A stretch of 64,000 bases of DNA. Origin: CAMYLY01 sp036397755 (GTDB taxonomy: Bacteria > Gemmatimonadota > Gemmatimonadetes > Gemmatimonadales > GWC2-71-9). The position numbers and the translations under genes were made by a program. The notes below the pieces were generated by a model. It was given only the letters and a program-made list of their open reading frames with translations. It was not told the DNA's origin and made no database searches. The first letter of the stretch is position 1, and each line of letters starts with the position of its first letter. Location of the stretch: positions 47,135 to 111,134 of the forward strand of contig DASWII010000020.1 of assembly GCA_036397755.1 (NCBI GenBank), written 5' to 3'. Positions 25,571 to 33,374 of this stretch are shown one piece after another.

Positions 25571-26842
25571 ATGATCGACTCACCCGCGGGATCTCTCGCA
25601 CCACGTTTCGGGAGCACCACTCCTGTGACACGGTTCTCGTCATATCAGAAACGCCTGTTCGTTTTTCTCAGCGTCGCCACCTTCTTCGAAGGTTACGACT
25701 TCATGGCGCTGAGCCAGATCCTCCCGAGTCTCCAATCGGAGATGCGCCTGGGCGACGCGGAGCTCGGACTGATGACCGCCACGATCAGCCTCGGCGCGAT
25801 CGCCGCCTTTGGGCTCGTGCGGCTCGCGGACCGGCTGGGACGCCGCCGCATTCTCGCCATCACCATCCTCGGGTACGCGACCCTCACGTTCTTGACCGCG
25901 TTGGCGCGGGGACCGCTGGAATTCACCGCCTATCAGTTCACGGCCCGCGTATTCCTCGTCGCTGAATGGGCCGTATGCATCGTGCTTGCCGCGGAGGAGT
26001 ATCCTGCGGCGCGACGCGGATTCGTGATCGGCGTGATCCAGGGATTCAACGCGCTGGGTTCCATCACGAACGCGGCGGTCGTGCCCGTCTTGCTCACGAC
26101 GCCGTGGGGCTGGCGGACCGTCTATCTCATTGGGGTCGTTCCCCTGCTGCTCCTCGCGTACGCGCGACGCAATCTCCGTGAGACGGGCCGCTTCGCGCAG
26201 CTCGAAGCGCGCCGTACGGCTCCCCGTGGCAAGCTGTTGGCGATTTTCCGCTCGCCGTATCGCAATCGCGTGCTGCAGCTGGCACTCATCTGGGGGCTGA
26301 CCTACATCTGTACCAACACCGCGGTGCTGTTCTGGAAACAATTCGCGGTGACGGAACGTGGGTTGAGCAACACCGAGGTCGGAGCCGCCATCGCCATCGC
26401 CACGGTCATCGCCCTGCCGTTCGCGTTCAGTGTCGGCAAACTCCTGGACGCGTGGGGTCGCAAACGCGCGGCGATACTCATCTATGGCGTCTGCGCAGTG
26501 TTCGTCGTGCTGGCGTTCCAGCTGCACGAGTTCTGGCAGCTCACGGCGTGCCTCGTGGCCGCCGTCTTCTCGGCCGTGGCCATTCTCACGCTCCTGAACA
26601 CGCTGACGACGGAGTTATTCCCGACCCATATGCGCGCCGACGCCTTCGCCTGGGCCAATACCCTTCTCGGGCGCATCGGCTATGTCGCGGGCCCCCTGCT
26701 CGTCGGTGTCGCGGCGGGCCCCGTCGGATGGGGCAACGCCGTATCGCTCACCGCCCTCGCGGTCGTCACGGCCTTGATCCTCATTCTCTGGCTGCTCCCG
26801 GAGACGAAGGGTCTGGAACTCGAGGAGGCCGCCGCCCTCTAG
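25571..26842 (+). CDS. MFS transporter (sugar/aromatic-acid type)
   Basis: A 423-residue protein with 12 predicted membrane segments. After helix 2 it has the loop motif RLADRLGRRR (about residues 82-91), and after helix 8 the second-half counterpart KLLDAWGRKR. The PETKGLELEE end is typical of the sugar and AAHS-type subfamilies. The start at ATG 25571 has no strong ribosome site; the frame extends upstream to 25376 but that part overlaps the divergent lipoprotein gene. The substrate is unknown. A long inverted repeat follows it. Confidence 0.85.
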   Translation: MIDSPAGSLAPRFGSTTPVTRFSSYQKRLFVFLSVATFFEGYDFMALSQILPSLQSEMRLGDAELGLMTATISLGAIAAFGLVRLADRLGRRRILAITILGYATLTFLTALARGPLEFTAYQFTARVFLVAEWAVCIVLAAEEYPAARRGFVIGVIQGFNALGSITNAAVVPVLLTTPWGWRTVYLIGVVPLLLLAYARRNLRETGRFAQLEARRTAPRGKLLAIFRSPYRNRVLQLALIWGLTYICTNTAVLFWKQFAVTERGLSNTEVGAAIAIATVIALPFAFSVGKLLDAWGRKRAAILIYGVCAVFVVLAFQLHEFWQLTACLVAAVFSAVAILTLLNTLTTELFPTHMRADAFAWANTLLGRIGYVAGPLLVGVAAGPVGWGNAVSLTALAVVTALILILWLLPETKGLELEEAAAL

Positions 26843-26910
26843 GTGGCGAGGTGGGCGGGGACCCGGAAGGACCGGGCGTAGCGCCGCGTCCCAGGAGCTC
26901 GTTGCAGAAG

Positions 26911-26969
26911 ACGAGTCACGGCGGGTCCCGCCGGTCCGCACGCTCCCCTCCGGACCCACCGTGACTCGT
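26911..26969. terminator. Long inverted repeat between convergent genes, probable bidirectional terminator
   Basis: ACGAGTCACGGCGGGTCC (26911-26928) pairs with GGACCCACCGTGACTCGT (26952-26969) at 17 of 18 positions, leaving a 23-base loop. It lies between the convergent MFS and ornithine-cyclodeaminase-like genes. There is no T-tract, so it may act as an mRNA 3'-end stabiliser or factor-dependent terminator. Confidence 0.5.
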
Positions 26970-26999
26970 GATCCAGCAAAGAACTCCCGGGACGCGACG

Positions 27000-27986
27000 C
27001 TAGAGGGTCACGGTCGTGCCCAATCCCTCGGCGCGTGCGCGCTCCACCGCCAGGGAGCCGGCGACGAGATCCTGCACGGCGATGCCGACCGATTTGAAGA
27101 CCGTGATGTCATCCGGTGACGTGCGTCCCCGAGCGACACGACGCACGACGTCGCCAAGTTCGATCAACTCGTCGGGCGTCAGGGCACCGACATCGATGGC
27201 CTCGATGATCTCACCGGCCTCCTCCATCACCGCCGGACGATAGTCCACCACGACCCGGGCCGCACCCAGGAGATCCGTTTCGATCTCGCGCATGCGTGGC
27301 GTGAACGACCCCACCGCGTTCACGTGCAGCCCGGGCCATCCGTGTGCACCCACGAGGACGGGGTACTTGGCCGCCGTTGCCGTGCAAACGACGTCGAAGC
27401 CGATCACCGCGGCCGAAGGGTCGTCGACCACACTCACCTCGGGCGGCGCCCACGAGGCCTCCCGCAGGTCACTGGCGAACATGTCGGCTCGTTGTCGGGT
27501 GCGGGACCATACCCGGACCTCCTTGATCTCGCGTACGGCGCACACCGCCTCTGCCTGGGTCCGTGCCTGCCGCCCCGCGCCGAGAATCCCGAGCTTGCGC
27601 GCATCACGCCGCGCCAGGACGTCCGTCGCCAAGCCGCTCGTGGCCCCCGTGCGGATTTCCGTCAAGCGCTCTGCGTTCAGCAGTGCGGCGGGTTGCCCTG
27701 TGTCCCGATCCAAGAGCAGGACGGCTCCGGACACCAGCGGCAGGCCTCGTTCGGGATTCTGCTCCACCACAGACACGATCTTGGCACCGAGCCCGAAGGG
27801 CCCCGGCGCAGCTCCCGGCATGACCAGCAAGACGGCACCTACACCGGTTTCCACGCGGGTTCGGTGGGGCAGTTCGACCTCGCCCGCGCTGAGCGCGGCA
27901 AATGCGGTGCGCATCGCCTCAATGGCCGCCCGCATGGGCAGTGCGGCGGATAGGTCCTCAGCAGACAGCGTCAAGATCTCCGTCAT
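27000..27986 (-). CDS. Ornithine cyclodeaminase / mu-crystallin family protein
   Basis: A 328-residue NAD(P)-binding enzyme. It has the OCD-family LTEIRTGATSGLAT segment (about residues 107-120), the dinucleotide motif GILGAGRQARTQ (about 133-144), and the DDITVFKSVGIAVQDL C-terminal block (about 293-308). Relatives include ornithine cyclodeaminase (ornithine to proline), alanine dehydrogenase and ketimine reductases; the substrate cannot be separated by sequence alone. It is monocistronic. Confidence 0.9.
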   Translation of the reverse strand: MTEILTLSAEDLSAALPMRAAIEAMRTAFAALSAGEVELPHRTRVETGVGAVLLVMPGAAPGPFGLGAKIVSVVEQNPERGLPLVSGAVLLLDRDTGQPAALLNAERLTEIRTGATSGLATDVLARRDARKLGILGAGRQARTQAEAVCAVREIKEVRVWSRTRQRADMFASDLREASWAPPEVSVVDDPSAAVIGFDVVCTATAAKYPVLVGAHGWPGLHVNAVGSFTPRMREIETDLLGAARVVVDYRPAVMEEAGEIIEAIDVGALTPDELIELGDVVRRVARGRTSPDDITVFKSVGIAVQDLVAGSLAVERARAEGLGTTVTL

Positions 27987-28154
27987 GTCGGCCCTGAGGT
28001 TGAGGTACGTTGGATCCCCTCCTGGTTGCCGCTGCTATTCAACGGGGAGGGGCGCTGTCGACTCCCGCCCGGTTCGCTCATCGGCGGCGGTTTCTTACGG
28101 TCCATCCGCCGGAGAGCCTGCGCCGACGCAGCTCCGGTTCCCGTGTATCAAGAG

Positions 28155-28182
28155 GGGAGCCGACCAACACGAGTCGGCTCCC
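28155..28182 (-). terminator. Hairpin downstream of the 28203 lipoprotein gene
   Basis: GGGAGCCGAC and GTCGGCTCCC form a perfect 10-bp stem with an eight-base loop, 20 bases past the stop of the minus-strand gene. The following minus-strand sequence (CTCTTG) is only weakly T-rich. Confidence 0.55.
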
Positions 28183-28202
28183 CGTCTTGCCATGGTCCGC
28201 GC

Positions 28203-28697
28203 CTACGACCGGGTGAATTGTACCGTAAGGCTCGCGGGCTCCGTGTTGTCCTCACCGTTCGTCGGAGTGAAATCCCACTCCGAGTCCTCATCGAAGAGCG
28301 TCAACAGGTTACCGCTCGGATCCAGAGTGAAATCGAACGCTAGCGGGACTGCCTGCTCGAGCGTGAGCAATCCCAAGTTGTAGTCCTGGGCCCAGGTGAT
28401 CGTGAACACGCCACTGGCAATCGAGGCCGTGCCCGCCACGCTGGCAGTCGGCGCGGGCGGAACCGTGATGGACCCGCTGAACGAGCCGCCGGATTGCAAG
28501 GTGATGGTTGCGCTGAAGCCAAAGGAAACTGCGTTGAACGTCACCGTTCCTGTGGCGTCATCTTTGTATTCCCACTTGGAAGCCGACCACGTGCCCGCCA
28601 GGTCGGCGATGGTCACTTCCGTGGGCCCTATGTCGCTACAACTCAGCGTGACGCCTGCCGTCACCGCTACCAACCCGAGCGTACGTGTCAATCGCAT
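28203..28697 (-). CDS. Exported lipocalin-like lipoprotein, unknown
   Basis: A 164-residue protein with a signal peptide ending at a Cys (VTAGVTLSC, residue 20) and a mature part made of amphipathic beta strands (LAGTWSASKWEY near 34-45, FSATITLQSGGSFSGSI near 61-77). The LAGTW opening and strand pattern resemble lipocalin-like domains that bind small hydrophobic molecules. The lipobox (-3 Thr) is not ideal. ATG 28697 follows GGGGGAA. Function not known; it diverges from the amidohydrolase gene. Confidence 0.65.
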   Translation of the reverse strand: MRLTRTLGLVAVTAGVTLSCSDIGPTEVTIADLAGTWSASKWEYKDDATGTVTFNAVSFGFSATITLQSGGSFSGSITVPPAPTASVAGTASIASGVFTITWAQDYNLGLLTLEQAVPLAFDFTLDPSGNLLTLFDEDSEWDFTPTNGEDNTEPASLTVQFTRS

Positions 28698-28837
28698 GGT
28701 ATTCCCCCGTCCCGGTCATGGTTTGCTTGCCAACCGCCCGCCGGCGGGCCAGCTTCCCGCGGTAGGCACCACGGACAATAATCGGTGTCCGCGTCACTGG
28801 CGTCAATTACGCTCCTCAAGAGTCTGTCGAGGATCCC

Positions 28838-30199
28838 ATGCTCGTTCTGCCCACGTTCGCCGCGGCCCTCTTGGCCACGACCCTGCCCCCCGGAGCGGAC
28901 TCCGCCCATGCCTTCGTCAACGTGACGGTTATCCCGATGGATGCGGACCGTACAGTGGCCGGGCAGACGGTTGTCGTCCGTGACGGGCTGATCGTCGCGC
29001 TGGGTCCCACCTCGGAGACTGAGGTTCCCGGCGGAGCGGTGCGCATAGACGGATCCGGCAGGTACCTCATGCCGGGCTTGGCCGAAATGCACGCACATAT
29101 CCCATCGCCAGCACGCGACGGAAGCCTCGCGAGCGCCCACGAGGTGCTCTTTCTCTACGTGGCCAATGGCGTCACAACCATACGCGGCATGCTCGGCCAT
29201 CCGGCGCACCTCGATCTCCGACGCGAGGTCGGCCGTGGCGCGGTGCTTGGGCCGCGGATCTGGACGTCCGGCCCATCCGTGCGCGCCAACCTCACGACCG
29301 CCGCCGCCGGGGATTCGGCGGCGCTAATCACGTGGGAGGCCGGCTACGACTTCATCAAAATCCACCCGGGACCAACCCGGGAGGGATTCGACGCTCTCGT
29401 GCGGACGGCCACGCGCCTGGGCATTCCCTTCAGCGGACACGTGCCCGCCGATGTCGGCCTCTTCCACGCGCTCGAGTCGGGCTACGCCACCATCGACCAC
29501 CTCGACGGCTATGTCGAGGCGCTCGTTCCTGCCGGTGCACGACCGGAAGGTACCGACGGTGGCTGGTTCGGCGCGAACTATGGAAGGGTTGTCGATCGAG
29601 CACGCGTTGTCGACCTGGCCCGGCGAACCCGGGAGGCAGGCGTTTGGGTCGTCCCCACCCAAACCCTGATGGACAGCTATGCCACGGACGCCACGGCCGA
29701 CGAGATGGCGCAAATGCCGGAGCTCAGATACGTGTCATCCGCGACGCGCGCGGCGTGGATGCGGTGGAAGGAACAATCGTTCGCGAGCACCCCGTCGCCC
29801 GACGTGCGACGGGAGTTTCTCGCCGTGCGCAGGCAGTTGATCGCCGCCCTCCAGGACGAGGGCGCCGGATTGCTGCTGGGATCCGACTCACCGCAGGTGT
29901 GGAACGTGCCGGGATTCTCCATCCGACGTGAACTGGAGGCGTTGGTGGCCGCAGGGCTCACGCCATTCCAAGCGCTCGCCACGGGCACGCGAAACGTGGC
30001 GCGGTTCCTTGGCACCGAAGATCGGGCAGGCTCGGTGGCGGTCGGCAAGTGGGCGGACCTCTTGCTCTTGGAGGGGAACCCGCTCGAGCGCGTGAGCCAT
30101 GTTGCCCGTCCGCATGGGGTGATGGTGCGGGGGCGCTGGATCGACCACCAGACCATCGCGCAGGGCCTCGCGCGGATCGCCGCGCAATACGAGAACTAG
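28838..30199 (+). CDS. Amidohydrolase family protein, exported
   Basis: A 453-residue metal-dependent hydrolase of the imidazolonepropionase/prolidase-like group. It has a short hydrophobic N-terminus (likely export signal), the HxH metal motif at His85/His87 (GLAEMHAHIP), a probable carboxylated Lys (FIKIHPG, about 174), metal histidines in FSGHVP (about 203) and IDHLDG (about 222), and the catalytic Asp in GSDSP (about 349). This predicts a periplasmic dinuclear hydrolase of amide or ester bonds; substrate unknown. It converges on the alcohol dehydrogenase gene. Confidence 0.85.
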   Translation: MLVLPTFAAALLATTLPPGADSAHAFVNVTVIPMDADRTVAGQTVVVRDGLIVALGPTSETEVPGGAVRIDGSGRYLMPGLAEMHAHIPSPARDGSLASAHEVLFLYVANGVTTIRGMLGHPAHLDLRREVGRGAVLGPRIWTSGPSVRANLTTAAAGDSAALITWEAGYDFIKIHPGPTREGFDALVRTATRLGIPFSGHVPADVGLFHALESGYATIDHLDGYVEALVPAGARPEGTDGGWFGANYGRVVDRARVVDLARRTREAGVWVVPTQTLMDSYATDATADEMAQMPELRYVSSATRAAWMRWKEQSFASTPSPDVRREFLAVRRQLIAALQDEGAGLLLGSDSPQVWNVPGFSIRRELEALVAAGLTPFQALATGTRNVARFLGTEDRAGSVAVGKWADLLLLEGNPLERVSHVARPHGVMVRGRWIDHQTIAQGLARIAAQYEN

Positions 30200-30203
30200 A
30201 CGG

Positions 30204-31295
30204 TCAAGGCGCGATGATCGCCTTGGTCACACGCAACGCCGCAACATCCTCGAGCGCCCGGCCGGCTTCCGCGAGCCCATACCGCCCGCCGATCGCTTTG
30301 GCGAAGGGAAGCCGCTCGCGGTACCGCTCTAACATCGAGAGCGCTCTCACCACGTGACGAAACGCCGTGCCCCACTGCCCTCGCACGTCGGCGTGCTTGC
30401 GGTTGATCGCGAGGTGCGGGTTGATGGCAACCTCGCCGGCATCGGCGTAGTGACCCGCGACGACGTAGGTACCGCCATCACGCAGCAGCGCCAAACCCTC
30501 GGGAAGTGCTTGTGGGTTACCACTCGCCTCGATCACCACGTCGGCGCCACGGCCGCCCGTCAGTTCGTGAACGGCCGCCATCCGCTGTGACTGGTCGTCG
30601 GTGAGCGAGAGTGTGCGATCGGCGCCCATGAGGCTCGCAAGATCGCGCCGGCTGGCGGGCTCCCCCACCGCGCAGATCGCTCCGGCACCGCGGAGTCGAG
30701 CGAAGGCCACGGCCGCGAGTCCGACCGGTCCGGTTCCCTGCACCACGACCACGTCACCCATCGCGAGCGCACTGCGCTCGACCGCCGCGTACCCCGTGAA
30801 CAGTCCACACCCGCCGCCGATCACCGTCTCGGCATCGAGCGACCCAGGCAACCGCAGCACGCGTACGCCCGGTTGCAGATAGATTCGTTCGGCCCATCCC
30901 CCGAACGGACCGTCGTCGACCGAATAGGTGATGCCGTACACGCGACGCGACGGGCACCGATTAGACTGCTCGGCAACCGTACAGTACCAGCACCGGCCAC
31001 ACACGCCATGAACGTCGTAGAACGTGACGACATCGCCGGCGCGCAGCGGTCTGCCCAAAGCATCATGGGTCACGTCCCGCAGCTCGAGGATCTGGCCGAC
31101 ACTGACGTGGCCCGGGATGATGGGATACGGCACGCCGGCGAGCTGACCGCGGTGAATGTGCACATCGGTCCCGCAGACTTCGCTCGCGACGGTCCGGAGC
31201 AGGATGCCTCCGGGCGCAACCACGGGGTCCGCGATCTCGCGCACTTCCATGGGCGAGAGCGGTGCCGGCATCACGGCGGCTCTGATAGGGCTCAC
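30204..31295 (-). CDS. Zinc-dependent alcohol dehydrogenase family protein
   Basis: A 363-residue medium-chain dehydrogenase. The catalytic zinc Cys (ASEVCGTDVHIHRG) and His (PGHVSVG) are present, though the usual Glu after that His (GHE) is Val. The structural zinc cysteines are complete (CGRCWYC plus a fourth Cys, about residues 105-120). The cofactor motif is GTGPVGLAAVAFA (about 172-184). It would oxidise an alcohol or sugar alcohol with NAD(P). The GTG start at 31295 overlaps the Nramp-like gene stop by four bases. Confidence 0.85.
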   Translation of the reverse strand: MSPIRAAVMPAPLSPMEVREIADPVVAPGGILLRTVASEVCGTDVHIHRGQLAGVPYPIIPGHVSVGQILELRDVTHDALGRPLRAGDVVTFYDVHGVCGRCWYCTVAEQSNRCPSRRVYGITYSVDDGPFGGWAERIYLQPGVRVLRLPGSLDAETVIGGGCGLFTGYAAVERSALAMGDVVVVQGTGPVGLAAVAFARLRGAGAICAVGEPASRRDLASLMGADRTLSLTDDQSQRMAAVHELTGGRGADVVIEASGNPQALPEGLALLRDGGTYVVAGHYADAGEVAINPHLAINRKHADVRGQWGTAFRHVVRALSMLERYRERLPFAKAIGGRYGLAEAGRALEDVAALRVTKAIIAP

Positions 31296-32554
31296 CGGAG
31301 CAGGGTCACCACGTAGACGATCGCGGTCCCGCCGAGCAACACGAGCCCCGTCCAGGAAAGCGCCCGCATCCATGGACCTGGTCGATGTTCGGGAGCAACC
31401 TCAGGTCCGGTCACGGCTCGGTAGTTCAGCCAACCCAGTACGGGAGCGGTCATGAAGGACACGATGGTGGCGAAATCCACCATGGTGGTGAGCCCACTCA
31501 CGAGCGCGATCACCACCGAGACCGTCGCGCCGCCAATGAGCGCGATCGCTGTCCAGTAAACGGCTCCTCCTTGTGTGGCGACGTCAGTGGAATCCCGCAC
31601 CAGGCACAGCACCGAGCGCTCAATAGCGCGCGGAAACCCGTCCACGACCGTCAGGGACGTGGAAATCATCGTGGTGAGGACCGCCGCAATCACGACTGGC
31701 CGGAGCCATGCACCGAGCGTCGAACTGTACAGGTCCACTAATTGGGTCGCGAAGACCGGCCCCTGAGAACTGAACGCCTCCCCAGACCCGTACATCACCC
31801 CGGCTCCGAGAATCAGGAACGCAAACGCCAGAAGTCCCGTGCCCCCGTATCCGATCGCGAAATCCATTCGTGCCGCGGCGACCGACGCCTGCATGCCCGA
31901 CGTCTCGTTCTTTGCCAATGTCCACAACGAGCTCCACACCGAAATGTCGATTGCTGAAGGCATCCAGCCCACGAGTGCGAGCAGAAACGCGAATGGCACG
32001 GGATCGATGTTCGACGTCGGCCAGAGAGCGGAGGTCCCCCACGGGACGCGAGGCACCGTGACGAGGGCAGCCACAACGGTGGAGACCGCGAGCACCGCGA
32101 TGATCACTTTCACCGCCCGGTCCAGGAGGCGAAACCGACCGACTCCCAAGAGGCCCGCACACGCGCCGACGACGACGGCCACCGTGAGCGGCAGAGGCCA
32201 CGAGACGCCGAGCACGAAGTTGACCAGGAACGCGGTGAACACCACCACGGCCGTTTGCACAATAACCGCGGTCGCCAGCGTGATTCCCAGGTACAGCCAC
32301 AAAGCCCACCGGCCGATGCGAAAGTATCCTTCGACGAGGCTTCGTCCGGTGGCGGCCGCGTAGCGCGGTCCGTACTCGAAGAACGGGTACTTGAGCACGA
32401 GCGCGAGGAGGATGACTCCGGCCAGGGCGAGGCCGGCGTCCGCACCGGCTCGCGTGGACTGCACCAGATGCGACACACCGATCGCGGCGGCCGCCCAGAG
32501 CAACCCCGGTCCGAAGCCGCGCCAGAATCCCGGCGGAATGGGCACCTTCCTCAT
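31292..32554 (-). CDS. Nramp-family transporter lacking the DPGN metal motif
   Basis: A 420-residue protein with about 11 membrane segments and the Nramp start GPGLLWAAAAIGVSHL. In manganese/iron Nramps this helix 1 motif reads DPGN, whose Asp and Asn bind the metal; here it is GVSH (residues 26-29). In helix 6 the AxxMPH motif reads LVGWMPSAID (about 194-203), with no His after MetPro. This predicts a different substrate or mechanism from Mn2+/Fe2+ uptake, as in Nramp-related magnesium transporters, but the sequence does not say which. It is coupled to the downstream alcohol dehydrogenase. Confidence 0.82.
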   Translation of the reverse strand: MRKVPIPPGFWRGFGPGLLWAAAAIGVSHLVQSTRAGADAGLALAGVILLALVLKYPFFEYGPRYAAATGRSLVEGYFRIGRWALWLYLGITLATAVIVQTAVVVFTAFLVNFVLGVSWPLPLTVAVVVGACAGLLGVGRFRLLDRAVKVIIAVLAVSTVVAALVTVPRVPWGTSALWPTSNIDPVPFAFLLALVGWMPSAIDISVWSSLWTLAKNETSGMQASVAAARMDFAIGYGGTGLLAFAFLILGAGVMYGSGEAFSSQGPVFATQLVDLYSSTLGAWLRPVVIAAVLTTMISTSLTVVDGFPRAIERSVLCLVRDSTDVATQGGAVYWTAIALIGGATVSVVIALVSGLTTMVDFATIVSFMTAPVLGWLNYRAVTGPEVAPEHRPGPWMRALSWTGLVLLGGTAIVYVVTLLR

Positions 32555-32621
32555 GGGCGGAAGTAATAACGACCGAACCGCTCGTCAGCGACCGACGACC
32601 GCCTCGCCGATCCCGTGGTCA

Positions 32622-33374
32622 TCAGCCGGCGCCGATCAGTGTCCCCTTGCAGAGGTCCCGGTTCAGGCGAGCGATGAAGTCGAGGCTGATGCCTTTAGGA
32701 CAGGCTGCCTCGCACTCTCCATGGTTGGTGCAGCTTCCGAAGCCTTCCTCATCCATGTGCACGACCATGCGGACCGCACGGTGGTAGCGCTCGGGTTGCC
32801 CCTGCGGCAGCAACCCGAGATGGGAGATCTTCGCCGCCGTGAAGAGCATCGCCGAGGCGTTGGGGCACGCGGCGACGCATGCACCGCAGCCGATACATGA
32901 CGCGGCGTCGAACGCCAGGTCCGCGTCTTCCTTGGGGATGGGGATCGCGTTCGCATCCGGCGGGCTCCCGGTGCGAACGGAAATGTACCCCCCGGCCTCG
33001 ATGATGCGGTCCAGCGCCGTCCGGTCCACCACCAGATCACGGATGATCGGGAAGGCTGCGGCTCTCCACGGTTCGATCCAGATCTCGTCCCCGGTTCTGA
33101 AGTGACGCATGTGGAGCTGGCAGGTCGCTGTGCGTGCTTGCGGTCCGTGCGGCACACCGCCGATCACGAGTCCACAGGATCCGCAGATACCCTCGCGGCA
33201 GTCATGCTCGAACGCCACGGGCTCCTCGCCGCGCTCGGTGAGCTGCTCGTTCAGCAGATCGAGCATCTCGAGGAACGACATGTGCGGGTTCACCGCCTTC
33301 ATGTCATAGCGGACAAATGCACCCTTGGCAGCGGGCCCGTCCTGCCGCCAGATGTGGAGGACCAGATCGATCAC
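32622..33374 (-). CDS. sdhB: Succinate dehydrogenase iron-sulfur subunit
   Basis: A 250-residue protein with the [2Fe-2S] cysteines (Cys59, Cys64, Cys67 in CREGICGSC and Cys85) and C-terminal cluster sites (CIGCGACVAACPN, then a NHGECEAACPK segment) for the [4Fe-4S] and [3Fe-4S] centres. It carries electrons from the flavoprotein to quinone. The GTG start overlaps sdhA by four bases. It is the third gene of an sdhC-sdhA-sdhB operon. Confidence 0.95.
   Translation of the reverse strand: MIDLVLHIWRQDGPAAKGAFVRYDMKAVNPHMSFLEMLDLLNEQLTERGEEPVAFEHDCREGICGSCGLVIGGVPHGPQARTATCQLHMRHFRTGDEIWIEPWRAAAFPIIRDLVVDRTALDRIIEAGGYISVRTGSPPDANAIPIPKEDADLAFDAASCIGCGACVAACPNASAMLFTAAKISHLGLLPQGQPERYHRAVRMVVHMDEEGFGSCTNHGECEAACPKGISLDFIARLNRDLCKGTLIGAG

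Noticed and set aside
33060..33085. GGTTCGATCC, like a tRNA T-loop
   Set aside because: It lies within sdhB and no acceptor or anticodon arms surround it.
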